A stretch of DNA of 64,000 nt, taken from NCBI RefSeq assembly GCF_003352165.1, contig NZ_CP029177.1, forward strand, positions 1 through 64,000, written 5' to 3'. A program made the position numbers and the translations under genes. The stretch is from Acidibrevibacterium fodinaquatile (GTDB lineage Bacteria; Pseudomonadota; Alphaproteobacteria; Acetobacterales; Acetobacteraceae). Of this stretch, positions 32,645 through 41,923 are shown piece after piece. The notes below the pieces were generated by a model. It was not told the origin of the DNA. It made no database searches and worked only from the letters and a program-made list of their open reading frames with translations. Positions within the stretch are counted from its first letter, which is position 1; each line of letters begins with the position of its first letter.

Positions 32645-34798
32645 GTGGATACCCATATCCCTAACGCGCGAAACGTCCAGGTTCTCGGCATTGATGCCGG
32701 GGGGACGATGACTGATACGTTCTTTGTCGATGTCAACGGCGAATTCGTGGTCGGCAAGGCACAAAGTACCCCGCAGAACGAAAGCATCGGGCTAATCGCC
32801 TCTAGCGAAGACGGCCTCGGAAACTGGGGGCTACCGCTCACCGACGCCCTGAAGCAGCTCCAGACCGGAGTCTATTCCGGCACGGCGATGCTGAATCGCG
32901 TCGTGCAGCGCAAGGGCTTGAAGTGCGGCCTGATCGTCAACCGAGGTATGGAAGATTTCCATCGCATGGGTCGAGCCGTGCAATCCCATCTCGGCTATGC
33001 CTATGAGGATCGAATCCACCTCAACACCCATCGCTATGATCCGCCGTTGGTGCCGCGCAATCTGACGCGCGGCGTCGTCGAGCGCATCGACATGGCGGGC
33101 AGGGTGGTTATCCCGCTGCGCGAGGAGAGCGCCCGCACCGCCGCCCGCGAACTGATCTCCGCCGATGTCGAGGGAATTGTAATCAGCTTGCTGCATTCCT
33201 ACAAGAATGCCGACCACGAACGTCGCGTACGTGATATCGTACTGGAGGAAGTCGCACATAGCGGCAAGTCCATCCCGGTCTTCGCATCGGTTGACTATTA
33301 TCCGGTGCGCAAGGAATCGCACCGTACCAACACGACGATCCTGGAGGGTTACGCGGCCGAGCCGTCACGTCAAACCTTGAAGAAGATCTCCGACGCCTTC
33401 AAGGAACACGGCACGAAATTCGATTTGCGCGTGATGGCGACGCATGGTGGCACCATCGCCTGGACGGCGAAGGAGCTGGCCCGCACCATCGTCTCCGGCC
33501 CGATCGGCGGCGTGATCGGCGCCAAATACCTCGGCGAGGTGCTGGGCTATCACAACATCGCTTGTTCAGACATCGGTGGCACGTCGTTCGACGTGGCGCT
33601 GATCACGCAGGGTGAACTGACCATCAAGAACGACCCCGACATGGCTAGGCTGGTGCTGTCCCTGCCGCTGGTCGCGATGGATTCGGTCGGCGCCGGCGCT
33701 GGTTCCTTCATCCGAGTCGATCCCTACACCAACGCGATCAAGCTCGGTCCGGACTCGGCTGGCTATCGTGTCGGCGTGTGCTGGAAGGATGGCGGCATCG
33801 CGACGGCGACGGTCTCCGACTGCCATATGGTGTTGGGCTATCTGAACCCCGACAACTTCCTTGGCGGCGCGCTGAAGCTCGATCGTCAGCGTTCGGTTGA
33901 TGCCATCAAGACCCAGATTGCCGACCCGCTCGGCCTCTCAGTTGAGGATGCCGCGGCAGGAGTGATCGAGTTGCTTGACGCCGACCTGCGTAACTATCTG
34001 CGCGCGATGATCTCGGGCAAAGGCTACAGCCCGCAGAGTTTCGTGTGCTTTTCCTACGGCGGGGCCGGCCCTGTGCATGCCTACGGCTATACCGAGGGGC
34101 TCGGCTTCGAGGATGTCATCGTGCCGGCCTGGGCCGCGGGTTTCTCGGCTTTCGGCTGTGCCGCAGCCGATTTCGAATACCGCTACGACAAATCGCTCGA
34201 TATCAACCTTGCGCCGGATGCAACGACGGGTCAGCGTGAGCAGGCGGCGAAGACGTTGCAGGCGGCGTGGACAGAACTAACACGCAACGTGCTGGAGGAG
34301 TTCAAGCTCAACGGCTACGCCGCCGATCGGGTCACGCTACAGCCCGGCTACCGGATGCAGTACCGGGGCCAGCTCAACGACCTCGAGATCGAATCACCAC
34401 TGCCGTCTGCGGAAACCGCAGAGGATTGGGAAAAGCTCGTGGGTGCCTTCAACGCCACGTATGGCCGTGTCTATGCCGCATCCGCTCGTTCGCCGGAACT
34501 CGGCTACTCGGTTACCGGCGCCATCATGCGCGGCACAGTGTCCATCCCAAAACCGAAAATTCCAAAGGAGCCGCTGGAAGACGAGACCCCTCCCAACGAG
34601 GCGTTTCTAGGCACGCGCAAATTCTACCGCAAGAAGTGCTGGGTCGACGCCCGGCTCTACAAGATGGAAGCGCTGCGCCCCGGCAACCGCGTGGCAGGCC
34701 CCGCGATCATTGAATCCGACGCGACGACTTTTGTGGTTCCGGACGGATTCGAGACCTTCCTCGATGGCCATCGCCTCTTCCACCTGAAGGAAGTGTAA
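32645..34798 (+). CDS. acxA: Acetone carboxylase beta subunit
   Basis: This 717-residue protein belongs to the hydantoinase A/oxoprolinase family. The ASKHA-type ATP-binding start VLGIDAGGTMTDTFFVD is present, as is VSGPIGGVIGAKYLGE, DIGGTSFDVALI and the VGAGAGSFIRVD segment. In acetone carboxylase this subunit binds ATP and phosphorylates acetone and bicarbonate, which react to acetoacetate. GTG at 32645 is chosen because AGGAGGA precedes it by four bases and because the promoter at 32575-32590 would lie inside a longer version. The acxB gene follows after 42 bases. Hydantoinases are the near relatives, but the three-gene order with AcxC settles the assignment. Confidence 0.93.
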   Translation: MDTHIPNARNVQVLGIDAGGTMTDTFFVDVNGEFVVGKAQSTPQNESIGLIASSEDGLGNWGLPLTDALKQLQTGVYSGTAMLNRVVQRKGLKCGLIVNRGMEDFHRMGRAVQSHLGYAYEDRIHLNTHRYDPPLVPRNLTRGVVERIDMAGRVVIPLREESARTAARELISADVEGIVISLLHSYKNADHERRVRDIVLEEVAHSGKSIPVFASVDYYPVRKESHRTNTTILEGYAAEPSRQTLKKISDAFKEHGTKFDLRVMATHGGTIAWTAKELARTIVSGPIGGVIGAKYLGEVLGYHNIACSDIGGTSFDVALITQGELTIKNDPDMARLVLSLPLVAMDSVGAGAGSFIRVDPYTNAIKLGPDSAGYRVGVCWKDGGIATATVSDCHMVLGYLNPDNFLGGALKLDRQRSVDAIKTQIADPLGLSVEDAAAGVIELLDADLRNYLRAMISGKGYSPQSFVCFSYGGAGPVHAYGYTEGLGFEDVIVPAWAAGFSAFGCAAADFEYRYDKSLDINLAPDATTGQREQAAKTLQAAWTELTRNVLEEFKLNGYAADRVTLQPGYRMQYRGQLNDLEIESPLPSAETAEDWEKLVGAFNATYGRVYAASARSPELGYSVTGAIMRGTVSIPKPKIPKEPLEDETPPNEAFLGTRKFYRKKCWVDARLYKMEALRPGNRVAGPAIIESDATTFVVPDGFETFLDGHRLFHLKEV

Positions 34799-34840
34799 GC
34801 ACAACGCTCCCGAAAGAAACAATCCCAAGGAAACAAGACC

Positions 34841-37174
34841 ATGAATATCGATGTTCGAATCAATGCCCATGATGCCGAGACGCGCGGCATCGTACGCGGC
34901 GGAGAGACCCTGAAGCAGCACCGCGACCGCCTGATGGAGGCGACGAAGCGAACCAGGCACTATGCCGGCCTAGAAAAGATGGAGCTGCGCGACGGCCATC
35001 CCATCCTGTACAACAAGCTGTTCTCACGACTGCGCGCCGGCGTGGTCAATGCGCGCGAAACCGCGAAGAAGATCGCGGCCTCACCTATCGTAGAACAGGA
35101 AGGCGAGCTGTGCTTCACCTTGTACAACGCCGCTGGTGACTCGATCCTCACGTCAACCGGCATTATCATCCATGTTGGAACCATGGGAGCGGCGATCAAG
35201 TACATGATCGAGAACGACTGGGAATCCAATCCAGGTGTCCGTGACAAGGATATCTTTTGCAACAACGATTGCCTGATCGGTAATGTCCATCCTTGCGACA
35301 TTCACACCATTGTGCCCATTTTCTGGGAAGGTGAGCTGATCGGTTGGGTCGGCGGTGTCACTCATGTGATCGATACCGGCGCGGTCGGTCCCGGTTCGAT
35401 GGCGACCGGCCAGGTACAGCGCTTCGGCGACGGCTACTCGATCACATGCCGCAAGGTCGGCGAAAACGACACGCTGTTCCGCGACTGGCTGCATGAGAGC
35501 CAGCGCATGGTGCGCACCACGCGCTACTGGATGCTCGATGAACGCACCCGTATCGCGGGCTGCCATATGATCCGCAAGCTGGTGGAGGATGTGGTCGCCG
35601 ACGAAGGTATTGAGGCTTACTGGAAGTTCGCCTACGAAGCGGTGGAGCATGGTCGTCTCGGCTTGAAAAATCGTATCAAGGCGATGACCATTCCAGGCAC
35701 GTACCGCCAGGTCGGATTCGTCGATGTGCCTTATTCCCATGAAGATGTTCGGGTACCATCGGATTTCGCGAAGCTCGACACGATCATGCACTCACCCTGT
35801 GAGATGACGATCCGTGGAGACGGCAGCTGGCGGCTCGACTTCGAAGGCGCAAGCCGCTGGGGCTGGCACACCTACAACGCCCACCAGGTCAGCTTCACCT
35901 CAGGCATTTGGGTGATGATGACTCAGACGCTAATTCCATCGGAGATGATCAATGATGGAGCTGCCTACGGCACCGAGTTCCGACTGCCCAAAGGTACCTG
36001 GATGAACCCAGACGATCGCCGCGTTGCCTTCTCCTACTCATGGCACTTTCTGGTTTCGGCCTGGACGGCGCTGTGGCGCGGGCTCTCTCGCTCCTATTTC
36101 GGGCGCGGCTATTTGGAGGAGGTCAATGCGGGTAACGCCAATACCTCGAACTGGCTACAGGGTGGCGGTTTCAACCAGTATGACGAAATTCATGCCGTCA
36201 ACTCGTTTGAATGTGCCGCCAACGGCACCGGGGCGACCGCCGTCAGCGACGGGCTCAGCCATGCCGCCGCGATCTGGAACCCAGAAGGCGACATGGGCGA
36301 CATGGAAATCTGGGAACTGGCCGAGCCGCTCATCTATCTCGGCCGCCAGATCAAGGCGAGTTCGGGCGGCGCCGGCAAGTATCGTGGTGGTTGCGGCTTC
36401 GAGAGCCTGCGCATGGTGTGGAACGCCAAGGACTGGACCATGTTCTTCATGGGCAACGGGCATATCTCCTCCGACTGGGGGCTGATGGGCGGCTACCCGG
36501 CTGCCTCGGGATACCGCTTCGCGGCCCACAAGACGGAGCTCAAGAAGCTCATTGCCGAGGGCAAACCGCTTCCTCTCGGCGGCGATACCGATCCCGAGAA
36601 TCCCACATGGGACGGTCTCCTTGTGGACGCCACGATCAAGCGTGACAAACAGGCCATTACCACCGAGGAGATGTTCGCCGATTACGACCTCTATCTGAAC
36701 TACATGCGTGGCGGGCCCGGCTTTGGCGACCCGCTGGACCGCGAGCCGCAGCGCGTGGTCGACGACCTCAACAGCGGCTACCTGCTGGAGCGCTTCGCTG
36801 AGCGTGTCTATGGCGTGGTAGCCGGAAAAGGCGCCGATGGAGCTTGGGTAGTCGATGAAGGGGCGACGGCGACGAAGCGCAAGGCGATCCGCAAGGAACG
36901 CATTGCCACCTCGGTGCCGACACGGGACTGGCTGAAGCGGGAGCGTGCGAAAGTTCTCGGTAAAGAGGGAGCCGATGACCATGTGAAGCAGATGTTCGCT
37001 GCGTCGTTCAAGCTCAGTCCAAAATTCCTTTCCGACTTCAAGACATTCTGGGATCTGCCGGCAGACTGGAGCCTGACCGAGGACGAACTCGACATTCCGC
37101 ATTACGGCTCGCATTACTCGATGGACGTGTCCGAGTTGCCGGATGTGAAGACCGTGCAGTTCGTCGAGGAATAA
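34841..37174 (+). CDS. acxB: Acetone carboxylase alpha subunit
   Basis: This 777-residue protein belongs to the hydantoinase B/oxoprolinase family and forms the metal-containing subunit of acetone carboxylase. The region NDCLIGNVHPCDIHTIVPIF holds candidate Mn ligands (His, Asp, His), and GGVTHVIDTGAVGPGSM and RGGPGFGDPLDRE are family landmarks. Known enzymes are alpha2-beta2-gamma2 with Mn in the alpha subunit, where carboxylation of enolised acetone takes place; this is family knowledge. It stands between acxA and acxC with 57 bases to the latter. There is no sign of damage. Confidence 0.93.
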   Translation: MNIDVRINAHDAETRGIVRGGETLKQHRDRLMEATKRTRHYAGLEKMELRDGHPILYNKLFSRLRAGVVNARETAKKIAASPIVEQEGELCFTLYNAAGDSILTSTGIIIHVGTMGAAIKYMIENDWESNPGVRDKDIFCNNDCLIGNVHPCDIHTIVPIFWEGELIGWVGGVTHVIDTGAVGPGSMATGQVQRFGDGYSITCRKVGENDTLFRDWLHESQRMVRTTRYWMLDERTRIAGCHMIRKLVEDVVADEGIEAYWKFAYEAVEHGRLGLKNRIKAMTIPGTYRQVGFVDVPYSHEDVRVPSDFAKLDTIMHSPCEMTIRGDGSWRLDFEGASRWGWHTYNAHQVSFTSGIWVMMTQTLIPSEMINDGAAYGTEFRLPKGTWMNPDDRRVAFSYSWHFLVSAWTALWRGLSRSYFGRGYLEEVNAGNANTSNWLQGGGFNQYDEIHAVNSFECAANGTGATAVSDGLSHAAAIWNPEGDMGDMEIWELAEPLIYLGRQIKASSGGAGKYRGGCGFESLRMVWNAKDWTMFFMGNGHISSDWGLMGGYPAASGYRFAAHKTELKKLIAEGKPLPLGGDTDPENPTWDGLLVDATIKRDKQAITTEEMFADYDLYLNYMRGGPGFGDPLDREPQRVVDDLNSGYLLERFAERVYGVVAGKGADGAWVVDEGATATKRKAIRKERIATSVPTRDWLKRERAKVLGKEGADDHVKQMFAASFKLSPKFLSDFKTFWDLPADWSLTEDELDIPHYGSHYSMDVSELPDVKTVQFVEE

Positions 37175-37231
37175 TCTCTCCCGTGCCCGCCGGACCATCT
37201 CGCGCTCCAGCCAAACAAACGAGGACACACC

Positions 37232-37741
37232 ATGACCTACACACGCGCCAAAATCTCCGATCTCGTCGATGGCACGATTGACCACGACACACTGCACCAG
37301 ATGCTCTCCACGCCCAAGGATCCCGAGCGGTTCGTGACCTATCTCGGCATCCTGCAGGAGAGGGCGAGTTGGGATGACAGGATCATCCTACCGCTCGCAC
37401 CGAAACTCTTCATCGTGCAGATCAAGACGACGAAGCAGTGGAAGGTTCGCTGTGACTGCGGTCACGATTTCTGCGACTGGCGGGACAACTGGAAATTGCA
37501 CGCCCGCATCCATGTGCGCGACACTGCAGCGAAGATGGAGGAGATTTACCCGCGCTTGATGGCGCCGACCTCCACTTGGCAGGTGCTACGTGAATACTAC
37601 TGCCCCGAATGCGGTACCATGCATGACGTAGAAGCACCCACACCTTGGTATCCCGTGATCCATGATTTTGAGCCAGACATCGATACCTTCTACCGGGAGT
37701 GGCTCGGCATACCCGTGCCGGAGCGCGCCGACGCAGTCTGA
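37232..37741 (+). CDS. acxC: Acetone carboxylase gamma subunit
   Basis: This 169-residue protein is found only with acetone carboxylase (and acetophenone carboxylase relatives). Two Cys pairs, VRCDCGHDFCDWR and YYCPECGTMHDVE, probably bind zinc. The small size and the position after acxA and acxB fix the identity. With it the catalytic gene set is complete, so the host should be able to turn acetone plus bicarbonate to acetoacetate at the cost of ATP. A strong terminator follows directly. Confidence 0.92.
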   Translation: MTYTRAKISDLVDGTIDHDTLHQMLSTPKDPERFVTYLGILQERASWDDRIILPLAPKLFIVQIKTTKQWKVRCDCGHDFCDWRDNWKLHARIHVRDTAAKMEEIYPRLMAPTSTWQVLREYYCPECGTMHDVEAPTPWYPVIHDFEPDIDTFYREWLGIPVPERADAV

Positions 37742-37757
37742 CGATGGCGCCAGATAC

Positions 37758-37783
37758 GGCCAGCCCAGGTAATTGGGCTGGCC
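37758..37783 (+). terminator. Terminator of the acx operon
   Basis: GGCCAGCCCA and TGGGCTGGCC form a perfect 10-bp stem around GGTAAT, 17 bases after the acxC stop. No long T run follows, but the hairpin is very stable. Confidence 0.75.
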
Positions 37784-37909
37784 GATCTGCTATCGGGGTT
37801 CCCGGACAATTTGAGGGGCAGCCAATAAGCGAGTCTTTTTGCGGCGCCACGGTGGATTCCGTCTTCGCATTAACCCGGGATCAGATCAAAATTTAGTCGC
37901 AAAGCCTTT

Positions 37910-37968
37910 CTACCGCCTCGACCCGCCGCAAGCACCGCCGCGGGCATCACGATCGGGCCGGACGGTAG
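37910..37968 (+). pseudogene. WGR gene tail remnant
   Basis: CTACCGCCTCGACCCG is joined to CGCCGCAAGCACCGCC and ends in GGGCCGGACGGTAG. Both parts occur in the WGR gene at 9396-9665, but the section between them is deleted. This is the third trace of the RHE_PE00001/WGR module in the window. Confidence 0.65.
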
Positions 37969-38043
37969 CGTCGGCCCAAAGAAGACGGGGAGGGCGACCT
38001 CGCCTGGCGAAACGCCAGGGCGATCTCAAGACTCCCCTCATTT

Positions 38044-38640
38044 TCATACCGCGCCGAAAGTCTTGGCGAAAACGGGTAGGTCGGCGAGCATATCGGCGAA
38101 TTTCTGGACCAGTGGGAGCAAACGAGGCTCTGGCATGGTGGGTAAGAGTTCGTAGAGCATGCAGCCCTGGCGGAACAGCGAATGGGTTCGGCGCTTGGCG
38201 GTGTTTGACTTGAGAAACCGGTCGTAGCCGAGCGCTTCCCCGGCGGCCCCGAGGGGGGTCAGCAACATGACGGCAAACGCGGCGATCAGCCACAGCCGGT
38301 CGCGCCTGGCCCGCGTGCTAACGTGGATCGATCCCATGCCCATGCCGAAGCGCAGATCCTTGGTATCGCGCAGGCCACATTCGATGCTCCAGCGCTTGCC
38401 ATAAAGCGCTTTCAGGCTTGCCGCCGAGGCCGCGCCGTCGCTGGCGGCGAGACACCACGCTTGCTTCATGGTCTTGTCCTGCACGCACAGTACGGTGCCA
38501 ACCTGGTAGCGTTCGGCGGTCACCGTGATGTTGCCGCGGAAGCGGATGACGTAGTCGAACTTCAACTCCTCGGTGTCATCCGGCAACGATGCCGCGCAAT
38601 GCCACACGATGGTGCGGACTGTCGGAATAGTCATGTTTTT
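38044..38640 (-). pseudogene. IS4-type transposase, C-terminal half
   Basis: The minus strand gives LKFDYVIRFRGNITVTAERY, then WCLAASDGAASAASLKALYG and RWSIECGLRDTK with the exact Y-(2)-R-(3)-E-(6)-K spacing of IS4 transposases. The end MLADLPVFAKTFGAV-stop is intact. The N-terminal half with the first two catalytic Asp residues is missing, and its place is taken by the end of panB. A piece of the same transposase adjoins IS21 copy A at 1965-2099. Confidence 0.8.
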
Positions 38641-38641
38641 C

Positions 38642-39478
38642 TCATTCTTTGGAGAGCGCGGGCGTGTCGTTGAAGACATGGTCGCTCCCTGGAAAGCGGC
38701 GCTCGCGAACCTCTTGCGCATAAACCTTGACCGCCGCCTCTGCGGTTTGCCCCAACTCTGCGTAGCGCTTGACGAATTTCGGCCGGAAATCGCCGAACAG
38801 GCCGAGCATATCGTCGACGACGAGTATCTGCCCATCGCAGGCCGCCGAGGCACCAATGCCGATGGTTGGGATCGCGACGTCCTCCGTGATTTGGCGGGCA
38901 AGCGCTTCGGGTATTTTCTCCAGCACAATCGCAAAGGCGCCCGCATCCGCCACCATGAGAGCATCGTTGCGGACGCGTGCGGCCCCTTCGCTGCGTCCTT
39001 GGACGCGATAGCCACCAAACACATTTATGGCTTGGGGTGTCAAACCGAGATGGGCCATGACCGGAATACCGCGTGCGGTAAGGAACCGGATGGTTGACGC
39101 CATGTTTTCACCTCCCTCCAGTTTGACAGCTGCACAACCCGTCTCCGCCATCAGGCAGGCGGCGTTGCGGAACGCCTGTTCAGGGCTTTCCTCATAGGAT
39201 CCAAACGGCATGTCGACGACCATCAGAGCCCGTTGCAGCCCACGCCGCACCGCCTTGCCATGCAGGATCATCATCTCCAGCGTTACGGTCAGCGTCGACG
39301 GTAGGCCGTGGAGAACCATGCCAACGCTGTCACCGACCAGAACGATGTCACAATGAGGGTCGACCAGCTTGGCCACGGGCGTTGTGTAGGCCGTCAGGCA
39401 GGTAAGGGGAATGCCGCTTTTTCGTGCGGCGATGTCAGGCACGGTAAGAGCTTTGGATTTCCCCGTCACGCTCATCAC
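38642..39478 (-). CDS. panB: 3-methyl-2-oxobutanoate hydroxymethyltransferase
   Basis: This 278-residue enzyme of the (beta/alpha)8 fold makes ketopantoate from 2-ketoisovalerate and methylenetetrahydrofolate, the first step to pantothenate and CoA. The metal-binding Asp motif is [22 protein letters not shown] carries the conserved Lys, Glu and Gly, and [20 protein letters not shown] is typical. The C-terminal end is a little short, and an IS4-type fragment begins right after the stop. panC is not adjacent. The last residues ([10 protein letters not shown]) may have been shortened by the IS event, but the catalytic core is complete. Confidence 0.93.
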   Translation of the reverse strand: MMSVTGKSKALTVPDIAARKSGIPLTCLTAYTTPVAKLVDPHCDIVLVGDSVGMVLHGLPSTLTVTLEMMILHGKAVRRGLQRALMVVDMPFGSYEESPEQAFRNAACLMAETGCAAVKLEGGENMASTIRFLTARGIPVMAHLGLTPQAINVFGGYRVQGRSEGAARVRNDALMVADAGAFAIVLEKIPEALARQITEDVAIPTIGIGASAACDGQILVVDDMLGLFGDFRPKFVKRYAELGQTAEAAVKVYAQEVRERRFPGSDHVFNDTPALSKE

Positions 39479-39886
39479 TTATCTCCCCCGCGGTGTTCGT
39501 CCCGGACAGGGATCCCACGATCGAGCGAATGGATATGCGGGCAATGGGGAGAGCACGTATCAGGCATTGCGGTTGTTTCCTTTGATCTGGCGCCTGTCGG
39601 ATTGGACAGGAAGTTCGCCGCTGACGTAATTCCATCTGGCGGCATAGAGTTGCCTGCTGTAATTAACGATATATGTTCATAGCAGCTCGGAAATTATCCC
39701 AAGATGCCCGCTCCGACAGACTGAAAGATGCCATAATGGACCGGCCGCCTATTGTTATCAACGGCTCCCTTTGTGCAACATCTCCCAGGCCCGTCACGGC
39801 TTGGCCAGAGATTGTCCGTCCGCTCAGATACGGATTTTCGCGGGGGCTAGCGACAACGCTGCGGGTGCCCGATAAGCTGCCGCGGT
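39479..39886. promoter_or_regulatory. Divergent promoter region between panB and nrtR
   Basis: The 408 bases separate two divergent metabolic genes. The middle (39655-39740) is AT-rich relative to its surroundings and probably holds promoters for both directions. I found no repeat here that matches the palindromes before nadA. Confidence 0.4.
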
Positions 39887-40819
39887 ATGAGCTACGACGG
39901 CGCCGAGGCTATGATGCTCTCTAATGACGGAGAGAGCGTGCGGGTTGAACTCATCGCAGTGGTTATCGCCGTTTCGGACTTCATTCCGCGCGTGCTCACC
40001 CTCGAAGGAGGCACTGTCTTACCCGCCGGTCCGTTCGAGAGCCGTCATCGCTCGCTGCAAGGGGGGTTACGTATCTGGGTTGAGCAGCAGACAGGCCATC
40101 CGCTGGGCTATGTTGAACAGCTTTATACTTTCGCGGACCGCAACCGTAGCACCGCTAAGCGCACCATCTCGATCTCCTATCTGGCGCTTACCCGCGAAAG
40201 CCGCCCACTTGCCTCTGCCACATGGCAGGATTGGTATGACTATTTCCCTTGGGAAAACCAATGCTCGCCCGCAGGGCGAGCGGCCGCTGCCGACATTGCC
40301 GCCCGGCTCCGCCAGTGGGCAGGGGATGATACGGCGCGAGAGGCGCAGGTTTCGGTCTGCTTCGGATCGTCCGGCCTTCCCTGGAACGAGGAACTGGTGC
40401 TTGCCCGCTATGAACTTCTTTATGAAGCGGGTCTGGTTGCTGAGGCGACACGTGGTCACGGATTTATCCCGTCACCGGTCGCGCCCGGCGTGCCGATGGA
40501 GGTCGATCACCGTCGCATTCTTGCCACAGCCGCCTCCCGGCTTCGCGCCAAGATCAAATATCGGCCGGTGATCTTCGAGTTGATGCCCGAGAGCTTCACG
40601 CTGTTCGAACTCCAACGCACGGTCGAGGCGATCGCTGGACAGCCCCTGCACAAGCCTAATTTCCGCCGCATGGTGGAAAGCCAGAACCTGGTTGAGGAGA
40701 CTGGGGCGATGGTGGGCAGTGGACTGCGCGGCCGGCCGGCCAAACTCTACCGTTTCCGTGAAGCGCTGCGCAGCGAGCGGGCGAGCGTTGGCACGCGGTT
40801 GCCGGTGGTGCGCGCTTGA
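39887..40819 (+). CDS. nrtR: NrtR-type transcriptional regulator of NAD synthesis
   Basis: This 310-residue protein has a Nudix-like N-terminal domain and a C-terminal winged helix. VELIAVVIAVSDFIPRVLTL begins the Nudix fold, and LQGGLRIWVEQQTGHPLGYV corresponds to the Nudix box region but has lost the Glu residues needed for hydrolysis, as is normal in NrtR regulators. FTLFELQRTVEAIAGQPLHK and NFRRMVESQNLVEETG form the HTH. NrtR senses ADP-ribose-type ligands and represses NAD synthesis genes. It lies directly before nadA, which supports the assignment. Starts at 39911 or 39914 are also possible; no clear ribosome binding site decides. Confidence 0.85.
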   Translation: MSYDGAEAMMLSNDGESVRVELIAVVIAVSDFIPRVLTLEGGTVLPAGPFESRHRSLQGGLRIWVEQQTGHPLGYVEQLYTFADRNRSTAKRTISISYLALTRESRPLASATWQDWYDYFPWENQCSPAGRAAAADIAARLRQWAGDDTAREAQVSVCFGSSGLPWNEELVLARYELLYEAGLVAEATRGHGFIPSPVAPGVPMEVDHRRILATAASRLRAKIKYRPVIFELMPESFTLFELQRTVEAIAGQPLHKPNFRRMVESQNLVEETGAMVGSGLRGRPAKLYRFREALRSERASVGTRLPVVRA

Positions 40820-40821
40820 TT

Positions 40822-40840
40822 TATTCTCTATATTAGAATA
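40822..40840 (+). promoter_or_regulatory. Palindrome between nrtR and nadA
   Basis: TATTCT-N7-AGAATA in an AT-rich spot directly after the nrtR stop. It is a candidate NrtR operator or part of the nadA promoter. It may also act as a weak terminator of nrtR. Confidence 0.4.
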
Positions 40841-40891
40841 TAGATGGTCCTGCCGAAGAGAAGGGGGATGTACCTTATCGGTGCCATGATT

Positions 40892-40908
40892 ATACTCACT
40901 GAGAGTAT
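40892..40908 (+). promoter_or_regulatory. Candidate NrtR operator before nadA
   Basis: ATACTC-ACTGA-GAGTAT is a perfect 6-bp inverted repeat 16 bases before the nadA start codon. Its position is right for an operator that blocks transcription of nadABC. A link to NrtR is inferred from the neighbouring regulator gene. Confidence 0.5.
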
Positions 40909-40924
40909 TATAAGGTTGAACGCG

Positions 40925-41923
40925 ATGAACGATGCTCCGACCACGGCGGTTGCCCTTGCCGCCAGCAAGGCCCGTCTGGCCTCCTATCTCCACCCCGCCG
41001 AATGGGCGCTCATTGCCGAGGACATCGCCGCCATCCATGACCTCAAACGCGATCGCCGCGCCCTCGTCCTCGCTCATAATTACCAAACTCCAGATATTTT
41101 CCACGGCGTGGCCGACGTGGTCGGCGACAGCCTCGCTCTCGCCCGCGCCGCGGAGCGCTTTTCCGTCGACGTGCTCGTTGTCGCCGGCGTGCATTTCATG
41201 GCTGAAACCGCCAAGCTCCTCAATCCCGATCGCCGCGTCCTCACCCCGGATCAGGAGGCTGGATGTTCGCTTGCCGCAAGCATCGGCCCTGATGATGTTG
41301 TTGCTCTCAAGGCGCGATATCCTGGCCTCCCGGTCGTCGCCTATGTCAATACCTCGGCGGCGGTAAAGGCCCTGGCCGATTATTGCTGCACCTCGGCCAA
41401 CGCGGCGCGCGTGGTTGAGGCTGCTGCGCGCGATTTCGGCTCTGAGGCGGTGATCATGCTCCCTGACCGTTTCCTGGCTGCCAATACCGCGCGCGAGACA
41501 AGGATCAAGATCATTCCCTGGGCGGGGGCTTGCGAGGTGCATGAGCGATTTGGCCCCGCCGAGCTTACCGAATTGCGCGAGCGCTTCCCCGGCATCACTC
41601 TGCTCGCTCACCCCGAATGCCCCGAACCAGTGGTGGCCGCCGCCGATTTTGCAGGCTCGACTGCGGCGATGGCGGCCTTTCTCGACAAGCACCACCCTTC
41701 CCGCGTCGCCCTTATCACCGAATGCGGCATGAGCGACAATCTCGCCGCCGCTCATCCCGAGACCGAATTCATCCGCACCTGCAATCTTTGTCCGCACATG
41801 AAGCGGATCACCCTCGGCAAGATCCGCCGCGCGCTGGAGACGTTGAGTCCTGAGGTAAAGCTCGATCCGGCGCTGATCACGGCCGCCAGCCGTCCCCTGC
41901 AACGGATGCTCGCCATCGGATGA
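40925..41923 (+). CDS. nadA: Quinolinate synthase A
   Basis: This 332-residue iron-sulfur enzyme condenses iminoaspartate with dihydroxyacetone phosphate to quinolinate. Conserved sections are LVLAHNYQTPDIFHGVADVV, GDSLALARAA, FMAETAKLLNPDRRVL, DQEAGCSLA with the first cluster Cys, AHPECP with the second, and CNLCPHMKRITL with the third. ATG at 40925 (RBS AAGG) gives the standard N-terminal length; an upstream open frame runs through the operator and is rejected. It overlaps nadB by four bases (ATGA). Confidence 0.95.
   Translation: MNDAPTTAVALAASKARLASYLHPAEWALIAEDIAAIHDLKRDRRALVLAHNYQTPDIFHGVADVVGDSLALARAAERFSVDVLVVAGVHFMAETAKLLNPDRRVLTPDQEAGCSLAASIGPDDVVALKARYPGLPVVAYVNTSAAVKALADYCCTSANAARVVEAAARDFGSEAVIMLPDRFLAANTARETRIKIIPWAGACEVHERFGPAELTELRERFPGITLLAHPECPEPVVAAADFAGSTAAMAAFLDKHHPSRVALITECGMSDNLAAAHPETEFIRTCNLCPHMKRITLGKIRRALETLSPEVKLDPALITAASRPLQRMLAIG

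Noticed and set aside
38642-39024. A single 326-residue minus-strand protein from 38044 to 39024
   Set aside because: It combines an out-of-frame shadow of panB with the IS4-type transposase tail. Each part is explained separately.
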